A stretch of DNA of 64,000 nt from Mastigias papua (Eukaryota > Cnidaria > Scyphozoa > Rhizostomeae > Mastigiidae). The stretch lies in contig OZ025271.1 of the NCBI GenBank assembly GCA_964019165.1, forward strand, positions 8,050,275 to 8,114,274, written 5' to 3'. Positions 10,975 through 22,080 of the stretch are shown here, one piece after another. The notes under the pieces are model-generated. The model was not told where the DNA came from. It did no database searches and saw only the letters and a program-made list of their open reading frames with translations. A program made the translations under genes and the position numbers. The first letter of the stretch is position 1. Each line of letters starts with the position of its first letter.

Positions 10975-13900
10975 TAGCCATGTGCAGATCTTCCTTCATT
11001 GTCACGCATTTCTTCATTGTCTGCTTCACTGTTTGCACCATTCTTTCGACTAATCCATTGCTCTTTGGATAGCGTGGACTTGATGTTATATGCTCAAAGC
11101 AATATTCATGTGAAAAATCTTGGAAATCCTTTGAAGTGAACTGTGGCCCATTATCGGTCATGCAAATCTTTGGAATACCATACTCACTAAGCACTTCTTT
11201 GATAATGTTGATAGTTCCTGCAGATGTGGTGTTGCTGGCTCTTCTGACGACAGGGAATCTGCTATAGTAATCAACAATTAACAAATATTGTTGAGACTGA
11301 AACTCAAAGAAGTCAATTCCTATCTTCTCCCATGGACTGTGTGGAATCTCGTGTGACATCAATGTTTCTCGTTGTTGTGATCTGGAAAAAATCTGGCAAA
11401 CTTCACATGCTTTGGCTATTTCCATGATTTCGTTACTAATACCAGGCCAGAAATCTGTTTCCCTAGCTCTTAGCTGCATTTTCTCTATTCCAAAATGTCC
11501 TTTGTGCACAATGTGAAGCACTTGGTTACATAAATTGGCTGGAACAATGAGTCTGCAGCCTTTGAACAAAAGTCCATTTTCTGCACTCACCTCATCTCTG
11601 TAATTCCAATAGTCCAATAGTAATGGATGACAGTCCTTTCTTGAATCTGGCCACCCATCCATAACTGTTTTCATTAGAAGAGATGACACCATATCCTCTG
11701 CTGTAGCCTTTCTAAAATCTGCAATGCTCTTGGCATCAGCTGGAAACTCAGCAGTTAGCATATGGATTGGAATGAACTCAGAGTCTTCTTTATCTTCAGC
11801 TGTCAATGGCAGTGGCGAAACTCTGGATAAAGCATCAGCTATGACATTGTCTTTCCCTCTCAAGTACTGTAGATTAATATCATATTGTGACAGTCTCAAA
11901 AGTAATCTTTGCAGTCTGGCTGAATTAGCTGCGATGGACTTCTTCCAGATGCTTACAAGCGGCAAATGATCAGTCTGGACAATAACTGTATAGCCATAAA
12001 CATAGTGATGAAGTCTTTCCAGTGCAAAAACAACACTGAGCAGCTCTCTTTCGATGTTTGAATAATTCTTCTCAGCTTCTGTTAGACTTCTTGATGCATA
12101 AATGACTGGCTTTCCATCTTGAAGTAGAACTGCTCCCAGTCCTTTTCTTGAAGCATCTGACTGAATCACACTGCTCTTGGTTTTATCAAAATAAGCTAAT
12201 ACTGGTGTATTAGTTATCAGGTCCTTGATGGTATCAAATGCTTGTTGCTGTGAACTTTCCCATACAAACACTGTCCGTTTCTTGCATAGTTCTCTGAGAG
12301 GAGCTGTGGCGTCAGCTAACCCTGGACTGAATCTGCTGAGATAGTTCACTAGCCCCAGGTAACTCTGAAGATCTTGCAGAGATTGTGGTGGCTTCATTTT
12401 TGAAATAGCGTCTGTCTTCTTTGGATCAGCTCTGTACCCTTCAGGAGTTAGATGTCCCCCAAAAAATTTGCAATCACGTGATCTGAACACAAATTTCTTT
12501 GGATTGAAAACAAGGTGATTGGCTCTTGCTGTTTCCAGTAGAGTGATAACTGCTATATCATGCTGAATTACAGTTTTTCCATGACATAGAACATCATCAG
12601 CAATCCCTGTTATCTTGGGTACATTCCTCAAGACTCTATCAAGCCGTTCTTGAAAAACATCTCCAGAGATCTTTAAGCCAAAAGGCAGACGGAGCCATCT
12701 GTACTTTCCCCAAGGAGTATTGAATGTGGTAAGAACACTGCTTTCATGATCTAACAAGACATGCCAAAATCCTGATGCAGCATCCAACAATGTGAAACAT
12801 GAAGACTCCGCTAACTCTGGAAGGATGTCATCTATGGTTCTGCTGTACCACTGGTTTCTATGTATGGCTTTGTTGAGGTCCTTTGGATCCAGGCACAAGC
12901 GAAGTGTACCATCAGGTTTCTTTACAGGAACAACGGAATTTATCCACTCTGTATGCTCCTGGACCTCTGCAATAACACCAAGATTTAGTAATCGTTGTAG
13001 CTCTGCCTGGTATGCTGTCTTTAAACTCACTGCCACCTGTCTTGGAGGATGCTGAACTGCTTTGTAGTCACCCTTTAGCTGGATATGGTATGGACCTCCG
13101 GGTAATGTACCAATGCCTTCAAACACATCCTTGTATTCCTTCAGTAGATATTCTTTTGATGTTGGAATGTGATGTGTCTTGTCATTGATGGTGATACTAT
13201 TACTGGTTGTTTGCTTGATTACAGGAGCCACTGCTACTGCAGGAACTGAACTGGTCTTCTTTATGAATGCTGGTGCAGTTGAAATAACTGGTTTTGTTAT
13301 AGCTGGAAATTGGACATAGTTCATTTTCAATGCTTGCTCACGTCCAAGTATAACAGGACCATTGCTTTCAGCTACCTCACACTTTACCTTATAAACATGT
13401 TCACCATGATACAAAAATAAAAAACAGGAACCAAAGTTCTTTACTGGAACATTATTATAACCTCTCAGCTGCAAAGTAGGAGGATCAAGCTTCATACTTT
13501 TTCCAAACAACTCTTTGGCTTTGCTCAAAGGAATTACATTGCAATCTGCTCCTGTATCAACCTCACAGTCTATGCAATATATTTGAGATGTCAACAACTC
13601 ACTCAACCAAAGTGGCTTGATGTGTGGTTTTGAAGCTGGTTGATTTAGGCTTTTAATAGTCGCAGTTTTCAGAGAGTGAATATTGCCATGAAAAAACATC
13701 GGCTTGTAATCATCTGGCGTATAATCTTGAAACGTTGTTTCTTTGACTGGCTCAACCTGCAGATCTTTGACAGTAGCGATTTTTGACTTTGACCGGCACA
13801 TCTTTGAGAAATGTCCCTTCTTGCCACAATGGAAGCAGTCAACGTCTTTGGCTGGACACTGACTTCTTGGGTGTGAAGGTACTGCACCACAGTTATAACA

Positions 13901-14611
13901 TGACTTCCTCTTTGACTTGCCATGGTCACTGTAATTATTCTTCTGACACTGTTGGTTCGATGACACGTGGGGGCTGTTCTTCTGCTGCTTTTGCCATCTT
14001 GGCTTTTCTTTAGTTCTTGCACAAAGTCTATGAACCTCTACTGGATTCTGTGTCATGCTGAATTCTGGCCTCATATAGCTAACCTGGTTGACTGTAGCAT
14101 CTGCATTCTGTGCAATTTCAATGGCTTCATCTAGAGATAATGATGACCCTTTTTCAATGCACTTGTAGTATGCATCACGAGACCTGAGTCCTATAACAAT
14201 CGCATCTCTTAGCAGTCTGTCACGAGCTTCTTTTGGAGCATATTCACACTGATCACACAGGATGGTAGCCTTGTCAATGTACTCTGCAAGGGACAAGTTC
14301 CCTTGTTCCAAGCGTCTGAAAGCTGCTGCTGCGGCCAGGGCATTTGACTTTGGCTTTGTCCACTCTAAAAGCGTTTGTAAGAGTTTATTTGGGTCTTGCC
14401 TTTCGTCGTCTGTGAGGCGAAGTGACTTAATGTGTGTCCTTCCAGGCTTCCCTGCCCATATTAGTACATAATTGGCTTTTACTGACCTGGATTTGGATGC
14501 TAGTGGGCCATTAAGCAGTAGATTACATTCCTCAACCCAATCCTGGCATCTCTGATAGCAGTCTGGACCAGGTGAAAAGTCTACTTCCGGACCCTTTGTA
14601 AACTCAGCCAT
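10940..14611 (-). CDS. Gypsy Gag-Pol polyprotein (broken in integrase)
   Basis: One open frame encodes Gag and most of Pol. The first suitable ATG is at 14611 (MAEFTKG); the frame itself extends to 14653 inside the primer site. Domains in order: Gag with two zinc knuckles (CYNCG..., and CFHCGKKGHFSKMC, near 13800-13910); aspartic protease with DTGADCNV (about 13555); reverse transcriptase with LRLCLDPKDL, LPFGLKISGDVF and the catalytic IADDVL (about 12600), a variant of YxDD; RNase H (QSDASRKGLGAVL, then DHLPL); integrase with an H-H-C-C finger ending CEVCQ, and the D-D-E core GIDFFEF, MTDNGPQF and NGLVERM. It terminates at 10940, about 20 codons after the last core motif, because of the frame break. 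Gag and Pol in one frame is a feature of some gypsy lineages. Confidence 0.93.
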   Translation of the reverse strand: MAEFTKGPEVDFSPGPDCYQRCQDWVEECNLLLNGPLASKSRSVKANYVLIWAGKPGRTHIKSLRLTDDERQDPNKLLQTLLEWTKPKSNALAAAAAFRRLEQGNLSLAEYIDKATILCDQCEYAPKEARDRLLRDAIVIGLRSRDAYYKCIEKGSSLSLDEAIEIAQNADATVNQVSYMRPEFSMTQNPVEVHRLCARTKEKPRWQKQQKNSPHVSSNQQCQKNNYSDHGKSKRKSCYNCGAVPSHPRSQCPAKDVDCFHCGKKGHFSKMCRSKSKIATVKDLQVEPVKETTFQDYTPDDYKPMFFHGNIHSLKTATIKSLNQPASKPHIKPLWLSELLTSQIYCIDCEVDTGADCNVIPLSKAKELFGKSMKLDPPTLQLRGYNNVPVKNFGSCFLFLYHGEHVYKVKCEVAESNGPVILGREQALKMNYVQFPAITKPVISTAPAFIKKTSSVPAVAVAPVIKQTTSNSITINDKTHHIPTSKEYLLKEYKDVFEGIGTLPGGPYHIQLKGDYKAVQHPPRQVAVSLKTAYQAELQRLLNLGVIAEVQEHTEWINSVVPVKKPDGTLRLCLDPKDLNKAIHRNQWYSRTIDDILPELAESSCFTLLDAASGFWHVLLDHESSVLTTFNTPWGKYRWLRLPFGLKISGDVFQERLDRVLRNVPKITGIADDVLCHGKTVIQHDIAVITLLETARANHLVFNPKKFVFRSRDCKFFGGHLTPEGYRADPKKTDAISKMKPPQSLQDLQSYLGLVNYLSRFSPGLADATAPLRELCKKRTVFVWESSQQQAFDTIKDLITNTPVLAYFDKTKSSVIQSDASRKGLGAVLLQDGKPVIYASRSLTEAEKNYSNIERELLSVVFALERLHHYVYGYTVIVQTDHLPLVSIWKKSIAANSARLQRLLLRLSQYDINLQYLRGKDNVIADALSRVSPLPLTAEDKEDSEFIPIHMLTAEFPADAKSIADFRKATAEDMVSSLLMKTVMDGWPDSRKDCHPLLLDYWNYRDEVSAENGLLFKGCRLIVPANLCNQVLHIVHKGHFGIEKMQLRARETDFWPGISNEIMEIAKACEVCQIFSRSQQRETLMSHEIPHSPWEKIGIDFFEFQSQQYLLIVDYYSRFPVVRRASNTTSAGTINIIKEVLSEYGIPKICMTDNGPQFTSKDFQDFSHEYCFEHITSSPRYPKSNGLVERMVQTVKQTMKKCVTMKEDLHMAIAHIQNYTINS

Positions 14612-14652
14612 GTACGTAGTTCTTGACTCAGTGATTAACTGTGTTCTAAACA

Positions 14653-14662
14653 CCTGACACCA
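14653..14662 (-). other. Gypsy primer binding site (tRNA-Leu type)
   Basis: On the element strand TGGTGTCAGG abuts the 5' LTR. Ten bases are complementary to the 3' end CCTGACACCA typical of animal leucine tRNAs. The tRNA identity is inferred from that terminus. Confidence 0.75.
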
Positions 14663-14965
14663 TGTAATATTATGTATACCAGGAGATACTAATGAAAGTC
14701 GTGTTAACAGTTTGTAAAACTTTCTTGAACTGAACTTACATGAGACAAGTATTTATACTATTTAGCTATAGTAAACAAAGTTGTTTATCACAGTGAAATC
14801 TACAATACAATAACAACGCTGTTTACAATAACAAGGTTGTTTATAACAAGAGGACAATGAACCTTACAACATAACAGGATAATGAAATGTACATTACAAT
14901 AACAAGTTTGTTTACAATAACAGAACAGTTGGCAAAACGCAATAACAAGATTGAATATTGTAACA
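14663..14965 (-). repeat. Gypsy 5' LTR
   Basis: 303 bp, one mismatch to the other LTR (A at 14764). It abuts the right-hand GAGTG target duplication at 14966-14970. Confidence 0.95.
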
Positions 14966-14970
14966 GAGTG

Positions 14971-15775
14971 CTGATGCATTTCACCAATGTTTTTGATTAT
15001 TATCATTTAGTCTTTTATTTTGCCCGTTCAGTCTCTGGATTTGGATGCAAGCTTTGACCCTATGCAACAATTTTGTGTGCATATGAGGTATATGTAGGAT
15101 GATGGGGGTTGGAGAAGGGTTGAATCAGATGATGAAGTAATTCAATGAGAATAATAATTATTAGTTTTAATTACTAATTAATTATTAATTCTAACAAATA
15201 CTGAAGGTGTATTAAAGGGTACAGCAGTGTATCCCAAATAGCCCCAACAATTGATTACAGTACCTTTGTAGTCTTCATATTTGATTCTACCCTGTGTTGT
15301 TGTTATGGCAACATTTCACGTGATCAGATGTTTACAGTTCGTTATTAATACATCTATGTGTTTGAAATACTGATTTTCCGTTTTTTCGCTTTAGTTATTT
15401 TTCATAGTTATCTTATGTTTTCTTATTTTGTTGACCATAAACCTGAACCTTTATTAAAACTCTTGATCTTCCCCCCTTTTGATTACACGCTCTTTTACAA
15501 TTTTGTTAGATTTGCCCTTAATACCAAACCCCTAACACTAACCACCATGCACATACCTCCAGCCTCAAGATCCTCAACCACCAGACTTCCAGAATCTAGC
15601 AATACCACAATAGACTACAACCTTTGCAAAACCTACAAAAGTGTAAAAGAGCGTGCTCTTTATTCCAAAAGAGGCGATGCTGATTTGAGTCATTATATCG
15701 CCAGATTCCCGTGTTAATTATATGAGATACTGAAAGGTACCCACTAGTTGTTTGAGTTCTAATTTAACACGTATT
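14971..15775. other. Intergenic, no gene seen
   Basis: Resumes the sequence split by the gypsy element. A 119-codon plus frame at 15358-15717 shows no domain and no supporting splice sites; I leave it uncalled. Confidence 0.4.
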
Positions 15776-15822
15776 AAATCAATTATTTCACTATAGCACG
15801 AAAAGCGGAAACATTCTTTTAG

Positions 15823-15863
15823 CATACTGAAAGCTTTTTTCGTCCGACACTCGTCAGAGTATG
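15823..15863 (-). ncRNA. Hammerhead ribozyme motif, left arm
   Basis: Minus-strand mirror of the motif at 15927-15967: stem I CATACT/AGTATG, core CTGACGA, short stem II, GAA, short stem III AAA/TTT, and a C at the cleavage position. All core bases are intact. Confidence 0.7.
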
Positions 15864-15926
15864 AAACGTCGGATAACGACCGAAAGGTGAACCGAAATAT
15901 AAAAATTCGGTCGTTATCCGACGTTT

Positions 15927-15967
15927 CATACTCTGACGAGTGTCGGACGAAAAAAGCTTTCAGTATG
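15927..15967 (+). ncRNA. Hammerhead ribozyme motif, right arm
   Basis: Type I layout. Stem I CATACT (15927-15932) pairs with AGTATG (15962-15967). The conserved core is CTGACGA (15933-15939), then a 9-nt stem II/loop GTGTCGGAC with only two clear pairs, then GAA (15949-15951). Stem III is AAA/TTT with a 3-nt loop, and U-H is T15960 C15961, so cleavage is predicted after 15961. Penelope-like elements are known to carry hammerheads with very short stem III that may act as dimers; the AAGCTT palindrome here would allow this. Activity is not shown by sequence alone. Confidence 0.7.
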
Positions 15968-16041
15968 CTAAAAGAATGTTTTCGCTTTTTCGTGCTATAG
16001 TGAAGTTCTGTAGTACCAACAGACTTTTCAAATCAATTATT

Positions 16042-17690
16042 ATCAATTATTACTCTAAACACATTTCTGAGGCATCTCCAGTTGGGAGGAAAATTCATGG
16101 CATACTAAGCAATAAGATAAATCTGATGTTTTTCAAATTTGTTTGCTTTATTTTTTCATATTCACACCAGAACCTTGTAGAAAACTTTTAAATAATGCTC
16201 TCTACCCTGTTTTAATATGCAGTGTTTCGAATCCTATTGAATTCTGTTCATTCAATTTGCGCCATGCACATGCTTTTGCAACTAATGCTTCGTGCATTCC
16301 CAAAGGATTGCTTCATTACCTGCCGTTCTTCCTGTAAAAGTATGGTCTGTCGAATCACAAACATCTCCAATTATCCCAGAAATTTACGAAGGCCTTCTTC
16401 AGGATTTTAGCAATTTTCAGCTGCCTATTATTATTTGTTAACTGCTTATTGCAGATTATTGATCGTTTATCGAAAGGAGATTGTGATTGTTGAAGCTTAT
16501 ACGATGCTTCTTGTGTCTCAGACAGATATGTCTACTGGATATGACATTAATTGCTTAGATTTGCAAAGAACAAGATTGAAGTATTGGAAGTTTACTTATC
16601 TGTGTTTCTCATGTCGTGTGTAGGTATAATTCCACTGCGTCAGCATTGAAGTGTTTCATCACTGCATTGCCAAGTTTTACGACTGTGCGTGCATGTTGGA
16701 ACGTTGGAAATCTGACCTGAAATGCAGGAAGATACTGTAAGTATCACGTCGAATGTTGACAGATTCGTGTAGCAGTTGTGCAGTTTAATAGGTCACAATT
16801 ATTTTTATGCGATTTCCCAACCAGTATTTGAGATGAAGGTCGGGTTTGCCGCCCTGGCATGGCTACCCCTCGTGCATGAAACTGAAAGCAAAGTTGTTGC
16901 TGAATTCAAATACATTGCTGAATTAAATCATTTTATAGAATTAAGGCTACAATTAGATATAGTATAGAGTGAACGAATTATAATTTGAAGGTACAATGTG
17001 GATACTTGCCTTCGATTAATTTGATCTCACAGAGTAATAACATGGAGTGCTTGCATGACCAATGTCCAAGATGCAAAGGTCGAAAGTGATGTGTGCAAAG
17101 CTATTTATACCCTTGCTCGCATTGACCTCTGGGTCTATTGTTTGCATGAGATTGAACTGTATCTGTGAATCTATTGCAACAATTTTGAGATGATTTCTAT
17201 AATTTATTGAAGTATTCTCACAGCACAATGTTTGATGTTTGCTTGCAAGTATTGCATGAATTTAGAACTCTTAATGTTAACGAATTAAAAGTTTTTTCAT
17301 ATTTCCCGCCTTTTTATTGCAGTTCATGAATTTCTATCCACTTCTCTCTATCAGTTTTCTTATCTTTTGCTTTTTTTCTATTGAAAATCTGTTTTGCCGG
17401 CAGCATGATTGTTTAGGCCTTGCGTGTTTTTACATTAATTTTCTCCCAATGCAGAAGATGTTTCATGCAATGAAGATGTGATGTCATTTGCACAAAGAGA
17501 GCACAGATGTTAAACAGCCTTTACGTATAGCTTAGTAGCAATCATTTCTACCTTTTGATAACAGATGTCTCTTGTAAAATCAGCTGTTATGTGTTGTTTT
17601 CTTCTTGATTCCCGGGTCCTCCTTAGGGAACATATTATTCCTCTTTATGGTCGATCTTACGTAGCAGTAGATTTTTACCAATGCTACGCC
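16042..17690. other. Intergenic, no gene seen
   Basis: Short frames only, several overlapping without domain content. No RNA gene or repeat recognised. Confidence 0.4.
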
Positions 17691-17699
17691 CTTGAGATT

Positions 17700-18490
17700 C
17701 AACATGTTTCTTTATGATAATATCCAGAGAGAATAGAACCCCCAAAAGTCAACATGCTCTAGCGTGGTTTGTTTCTTATGGTATTCAACTAAAATATAAC
17801 TTTGTTTGTTCCGTTGTCTATTCAATTGATTTTTGCAACTAATGGACCCAATCCCATAACCAGAGGCTGTTCTGTTTTGCATTTCTAAATCCCGTACTTT
17901 AAACTTGTAAACTTTTAGTTTTACAGAAGAAGCATCGTTAATATAATTCATCCATTGTCATGATTTACTGCTTAAACCCTCAATCATCAATTTTTTTTCT
18001 TTTTGTGACTGGCTTCTTGTGTTGTTGAAGTAACTAACTTGTTTATCACGGTCTCTATTCAATTCATACAATTACATTCATGTTGAAGACATTTAGGCCA
18101 AAAGCGATTACCAAAGGTTGCTGTTTTGCATTTTAAATCCTGTCATATAAACTGGTCAATTTTAGATTTTACAGAGTACACATCGTAAATTTAATTAATC
18201 CATGTTCATAATTTACTCCTTAATGCCCTCATGGGTCAAATTCCTCGTATTATGGTTTGGTTTTTTGCTATTAGTCTAAAATATAATTATGCGTACCCCA
18301 TTCTCTATTTACTTGATACAAATCGAATTTGAAAACATTTTGCCCCAGAACCATAACTAGAGGCTGTTTTCTTTTGGATTTCAAACTTCCTTAAAGTAAA
18401 CTAATTTATTTTGTATCGCTACAACAGAGGACTCACAGTAGATGTAATTTATCAATTTTCATAATTTTACTGCTTTGAGATTGCACAAGA
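17700..18490. repeat. Three-unit tandem repeat, ~248-bp period
   Basis: Diverged direct repeats with a marker block of the type ataaccagaggctgttctg followed by tttgcatttctaaatcc recur near 17857, 18108 and 18353 (spacings about 251 and 245). Each unit also has a taaaatataa block before it and a tttacagaa...cgttaat block plus catgatttact after it. No coding content. Confidence 0.7.
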
Positions 18491-18702
18491 GAAAGTCAAT
18501 GAACTGGATTCTCTATGTCATCATCGACAAAATGATTGAATTAACACATAATTTTTAAGACTAAATACCACTCAAAGTTGAAAGAAATGGAACCATTAAT
18601 TAATTATCTCAAAAGAAGACGATGTTGAAAAGTCAAGTGATTTGTAGATCGAATGATGAAAACAAACATATTGTGACAAGTATAGTCGAATTCAAACTAA
18701 AT

Positions 18703-18775
18703 GGCCCGATAGCTCAGTTGGTAGAGCACTGACGTACAATGTCAGGGGTCGTGAGTTCAAATCCCACTCAGGTTG
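18703..18775 (+). tRNA. tRNA-like sequence (anticodon ACA), gene or SINE head
   Basis: A 73-nt cloverleaf can be drawn. D stem GCTC/GAGC (18712-18715, 18724-18727); anticodon stem CTGAC/GTCAG with loop GTACAAT, giving anticodon ACA; T arm GTGAG/CCCAC with loop TTCAAAT. The internal pol III A box TAGCTCAGTTGG is perfect and the B box GAGTTCAAATCC is near consensus. The acceptor stem has two G-T pairs and one mismatch, the T stem one mismatch. ACA (Cys, UGU) is not the usual animal cysteine anticodon GCA, and position 32 is a purine. That argues for a pseudogene or tRNA-derived SINE head rather than a working tRNA. Confidence 0.5.
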
Positions 18776-18789
18776 GTTATTTTCTCGTA

Positions 18790-21700
18790 CTTTCACTTTT
18801 CATTTCTTCAAAATCCTGTTGCCTTCACAAAATAAATATATTCAACAGTTAACCAGTCTGTGATACTAGGGGGGTCTATCCCTTGCAAATTATAATCGAT
18901 TCTAACAAGGTGGGCTCAACTCTCCTCTGAGCCTCCCTTAGAAATCACTCCTAGCTATGAAACTTGAATCGGAGAATCATAGAATTAGTGGATATATGGA
19001 TATATTGATGAAGAGAAGATAGTATGTGTTTACTGCCAATTATATTATGCAATAATAAGGACTTTAAAGTTCTGGAAATGTCACGCATTTTCGCAAAATT
19101 TAAGAGATTGGGGTGAACGAATGTTCGTAGGCCGAGAGGTATTTTGTGAGATAAGCCATGTGCAATTTATATGGATAAATCTGAAGTGATTGGATTGGTT
19201 GATCTGCAACGAAGTAGTTTGAAGTAGCATGAACAATTTTCAAAAAAATACAAGGAAATTATCAAGAGATTATGAACGGACAGTATGCTGGTAATGAAAT
19301 TTCCTGCGTTCTAAGGTAACACGTTTTTCTTAATATCATTTCTTGCAAGTGAAACTAGATGCGAGTAGGCCACTAAAGCATATACTCGACGTTATCATAC
19401 ATAAATAAAACAGTAAGTTGATTTATGAATGCAATATTTAAATACATAACTCTTTCTATACACATCCATAAAACTACGAGCAATTGATAAATGTGTACTA
19501 TTTCTTATGCTTCTTGCTATGTTAAATTACTCATCAAAATCACAAGTTTCTAATGAACTTCAAGGTCCTACTACAAACCAAGTAGTCAACTGTTTTGAGC
19601 TGATTCTAAATGAAATATAACTTAACACCGCATTAATTCACCACATATCATGTTCATATAGCTTGAAAGGCATATATCTTAGCATAAAGGATATATCTCG
19701 GCTATTAGTTCAACCATTGGTGCATCATCAATGCAGTTTGTGAAAACTTCAAAGCTCCTCCACGGCTATTACTTTCCATCCTCAATAACATTCGAATGTC
19801 CTGAAAGGTGAAGCTAACCAATATTACAGTTCCCTACAACATCTTAGTAGTGACAACATAAGAAGAGATTTAAGAGATATCTACGACATCCAGACAATCC
19901 ACTTCATGATTCCTTCACACTCAGCAATGTCAAAATAGCAAGTATCTTTCTATGTAAAAATGAGTTAGTAATAATTTAGTCCAGTGCATCATGGGATGCT
20001 ATGAGATCTGAGATAGGAATAGCTTCAAAACATTTCAACGAGTTTGATCTGCAATATCGATCAATACTAAATCGCAACAAACAGGTGAGAACATTACAAC
20101 ATAGGGCAAAATCAGAGCTAGTTACCAAAATAAGAAATAAATAGACAAGTCTTTGATTATACGATTATAACTGATTTCGGTGCAAATCAACACATATTTT
20201 TAAGAAGTGACAAAAGAGCTGTAAAGTATAAGAGATTCCAAATGCTCCTAAAGCTTAAGAACATCTACAAAAGGATAGACAATATAAAGATTGTAAATGA
20301 CACTCCTAAGCATTAAATGTTATGATGAAAAACCATCGTCAGTGAGTTGACAGAAAAAATCCTTGAATCATTTATCCAAAAGCACTTTACTCTTTTTGTG
20401 TCGTATTGACGATCTGCAGTAATAAACCTGTTTAAATATCTTTATTCAAACCTTAACATATAAAGTACCATTGCACAACATCCAACATTTTTTGGTCATG
20501 TCTCAAAAAACTATTAAATGGTATGCCCAACGTTTCCTAAGAATTTAGAGTGTCATAAACACAATGTTTTATATTTAAGGCACAGATTAGCCAATATTGT
20601 TCATATGATGTACTCAATCATTTGAAAAATTATGATTTAAATCACTACTGAGCAAATGTAAAGCATATGCTTTTTTAACCGAGAGTATCACTTGAAGGTG
20701 GTGTGCTATAAAAGGATCAAAAATATCAAATTTGACAGTTCATGTCTTAGGCCTATTCATTATCGTTATAAAGTGACCAACATATTACACAAAGTGAACA
20801 AGTCAACTATGGAGAAATTAACATGTAAAGTGTCAACACGGATTCGCGACAAAACCCATATTTGTACTAAGAAATGCATTTGCAGCAAAAACTAAAGTGG
20901 TTGAAATATTAGTTACAGATAAAATACTTCTTAGTCATGTCTTGCATGAACCATCTCTCCCCTGTTGAGTCCTGTCTTATACGAATCATTTCTCCACGCC
21001 CCCACCCTTAGATGAACGCTTGAAGCTTGCGGAGATACTTCTTCGTTATGTTTGGGGCATATTGCTATTAATGCTGTCTAATCGATGCTAGAGGTCTAAG
21101 TTTAAAGGTGTGTGGGCTCTTTTCTGATCAGTTAAAACTTCATAGAAGAGGTTTTCCGTCACTGCCACAGAAAAACCAGAGTGAGAGTGTTTGTTTTCAT
21201 TTCATGTCCTCTCATTTTTACTAGAATGTCCTTAATTCATTAATTTTCTCTTACAGTACAACTTACCTATAGTGGTTTGCTTTTATTTACTGGCCACGTC
21301 ATTATAACAGTGTACTTATCGCGCTTCGACCCAGAACAAATTCAAGTGAATATATATACGCATAGAACAGAACATCCCATCAGGGGCACTCAATAGAGGG
21401 AGTACTGAGTGTGATGATTCACAAGAGATTTTCATAAAAGTGACTTTGTCCATTGATAATTAGTTGAAATTTGCAGTGGTTAAGCTATTTGGCTCCAATC
21501 TATCACTTTTACTTCCTCAAGACACAGTAATTATTGCTAATAACTTAATTTGATCGAAACATATAGATAATTGCTTTTTCATTGCTTTTCTGCTACTGTT
21601 GTCCTAGTAAAACATACAGCTATAGAAACGGTGTGATATTACTACACTCCTTGGGAATGCACCTCCCAATTTTTCTCCTTTCGGGGTCCCTAAAAGTGTA

Positions 21701-22080
21701 CTTTCATTATAGTCAGGTGTACCTAGTGGGCCAATACTGTTGGAATACTCTCAGCTTATATCTCCATCCCTTCCTTCAAAAGGGTGGCCATTTGCAAAGG
21801 CGCAGGTAGTAGCTAGCAGCGAACAATATTAACTGAAAAGCCAATAAGCACCAAGAATTTTTTTTAAAGCTTAAACATGTTATTTGTAAACTGTCTTGTG
21901 TTTGGAGCGTTTCGATTACCCTTCATAGCCAAGTCTCAATAAATGAGAATGAGCTTCTCTCAGAACGTTTAATAAATGGGTTTCAATATGTGACGGGGGT
22001 GGAAGACTTTGTTCAATCTACTAGATCAGGACCAAGCTTTCTAGAATTACTGTAATAATGCAGTTTTAGTAAAATTTAAA
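18790..22080. other. Intergenic, no gene seen
   Basis: AT-rich, with only short frames. The sequence directly after the tRNA-like block could be the body of a SINE, but without a second copy in the window this cannot be shown. A C13 homopolymer lies at about 22091-22103. Confidence 0.35.

Larger units (their letters stand above)
10197..14965 (-). mobile_element. Full-length Ty3/gypsy LTR retrotransposon
   Basis: A complete 4769-bp element inserted on the minus strand. It has 303-bp LTRs beginning TGT and ending ACA, flanked by the 5-bp target duplication GAGTG (10192-10196 and 14966-14970). The inside holds a primer binding site, a continuous gag-protease-RT-RNaseH-integrase reading frame and a polypurine tract. 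No envelope-like frame is present. The gene order RT before integrase defines Ty3/gypsy. The two LTRs differ at one base (10298 versus 14764), so insertion is recent. A frame break in the integrase (near 10975) means this copy probably cannot move on its own. Confidence 0.95.
15788..16029. mobile_element. Head-to-head hammerhead pair, 242-bp insertion
   Basis: Two copies of the 3' (pLTR-like) end of the Penelope-like element at 37.7-40.2 kb lie as an inverted repeat: left arm 15788-15884 (minus), right arm 15906-16003 (plus), spacer about 21 bp. The right arm continues to the element's extreme 3' tail (gtagtaccaacagacttttc, ending 16029); the left arm lacks that tail. The unit is bounded by a perfect 12-bp target duplication, aaatcaattatt at 15776-15787 and 16030-16041. 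It therefore entered as one unit. No coding sequence is inside. Each arm contains a hammerhead ribozyme motif. Confidence 0.85.

Noticed and set aside
15358..15717. 119-codon plus frame
   Set aside because: Low-complexity hydrophobic start, no domain, no splice or promoter support.
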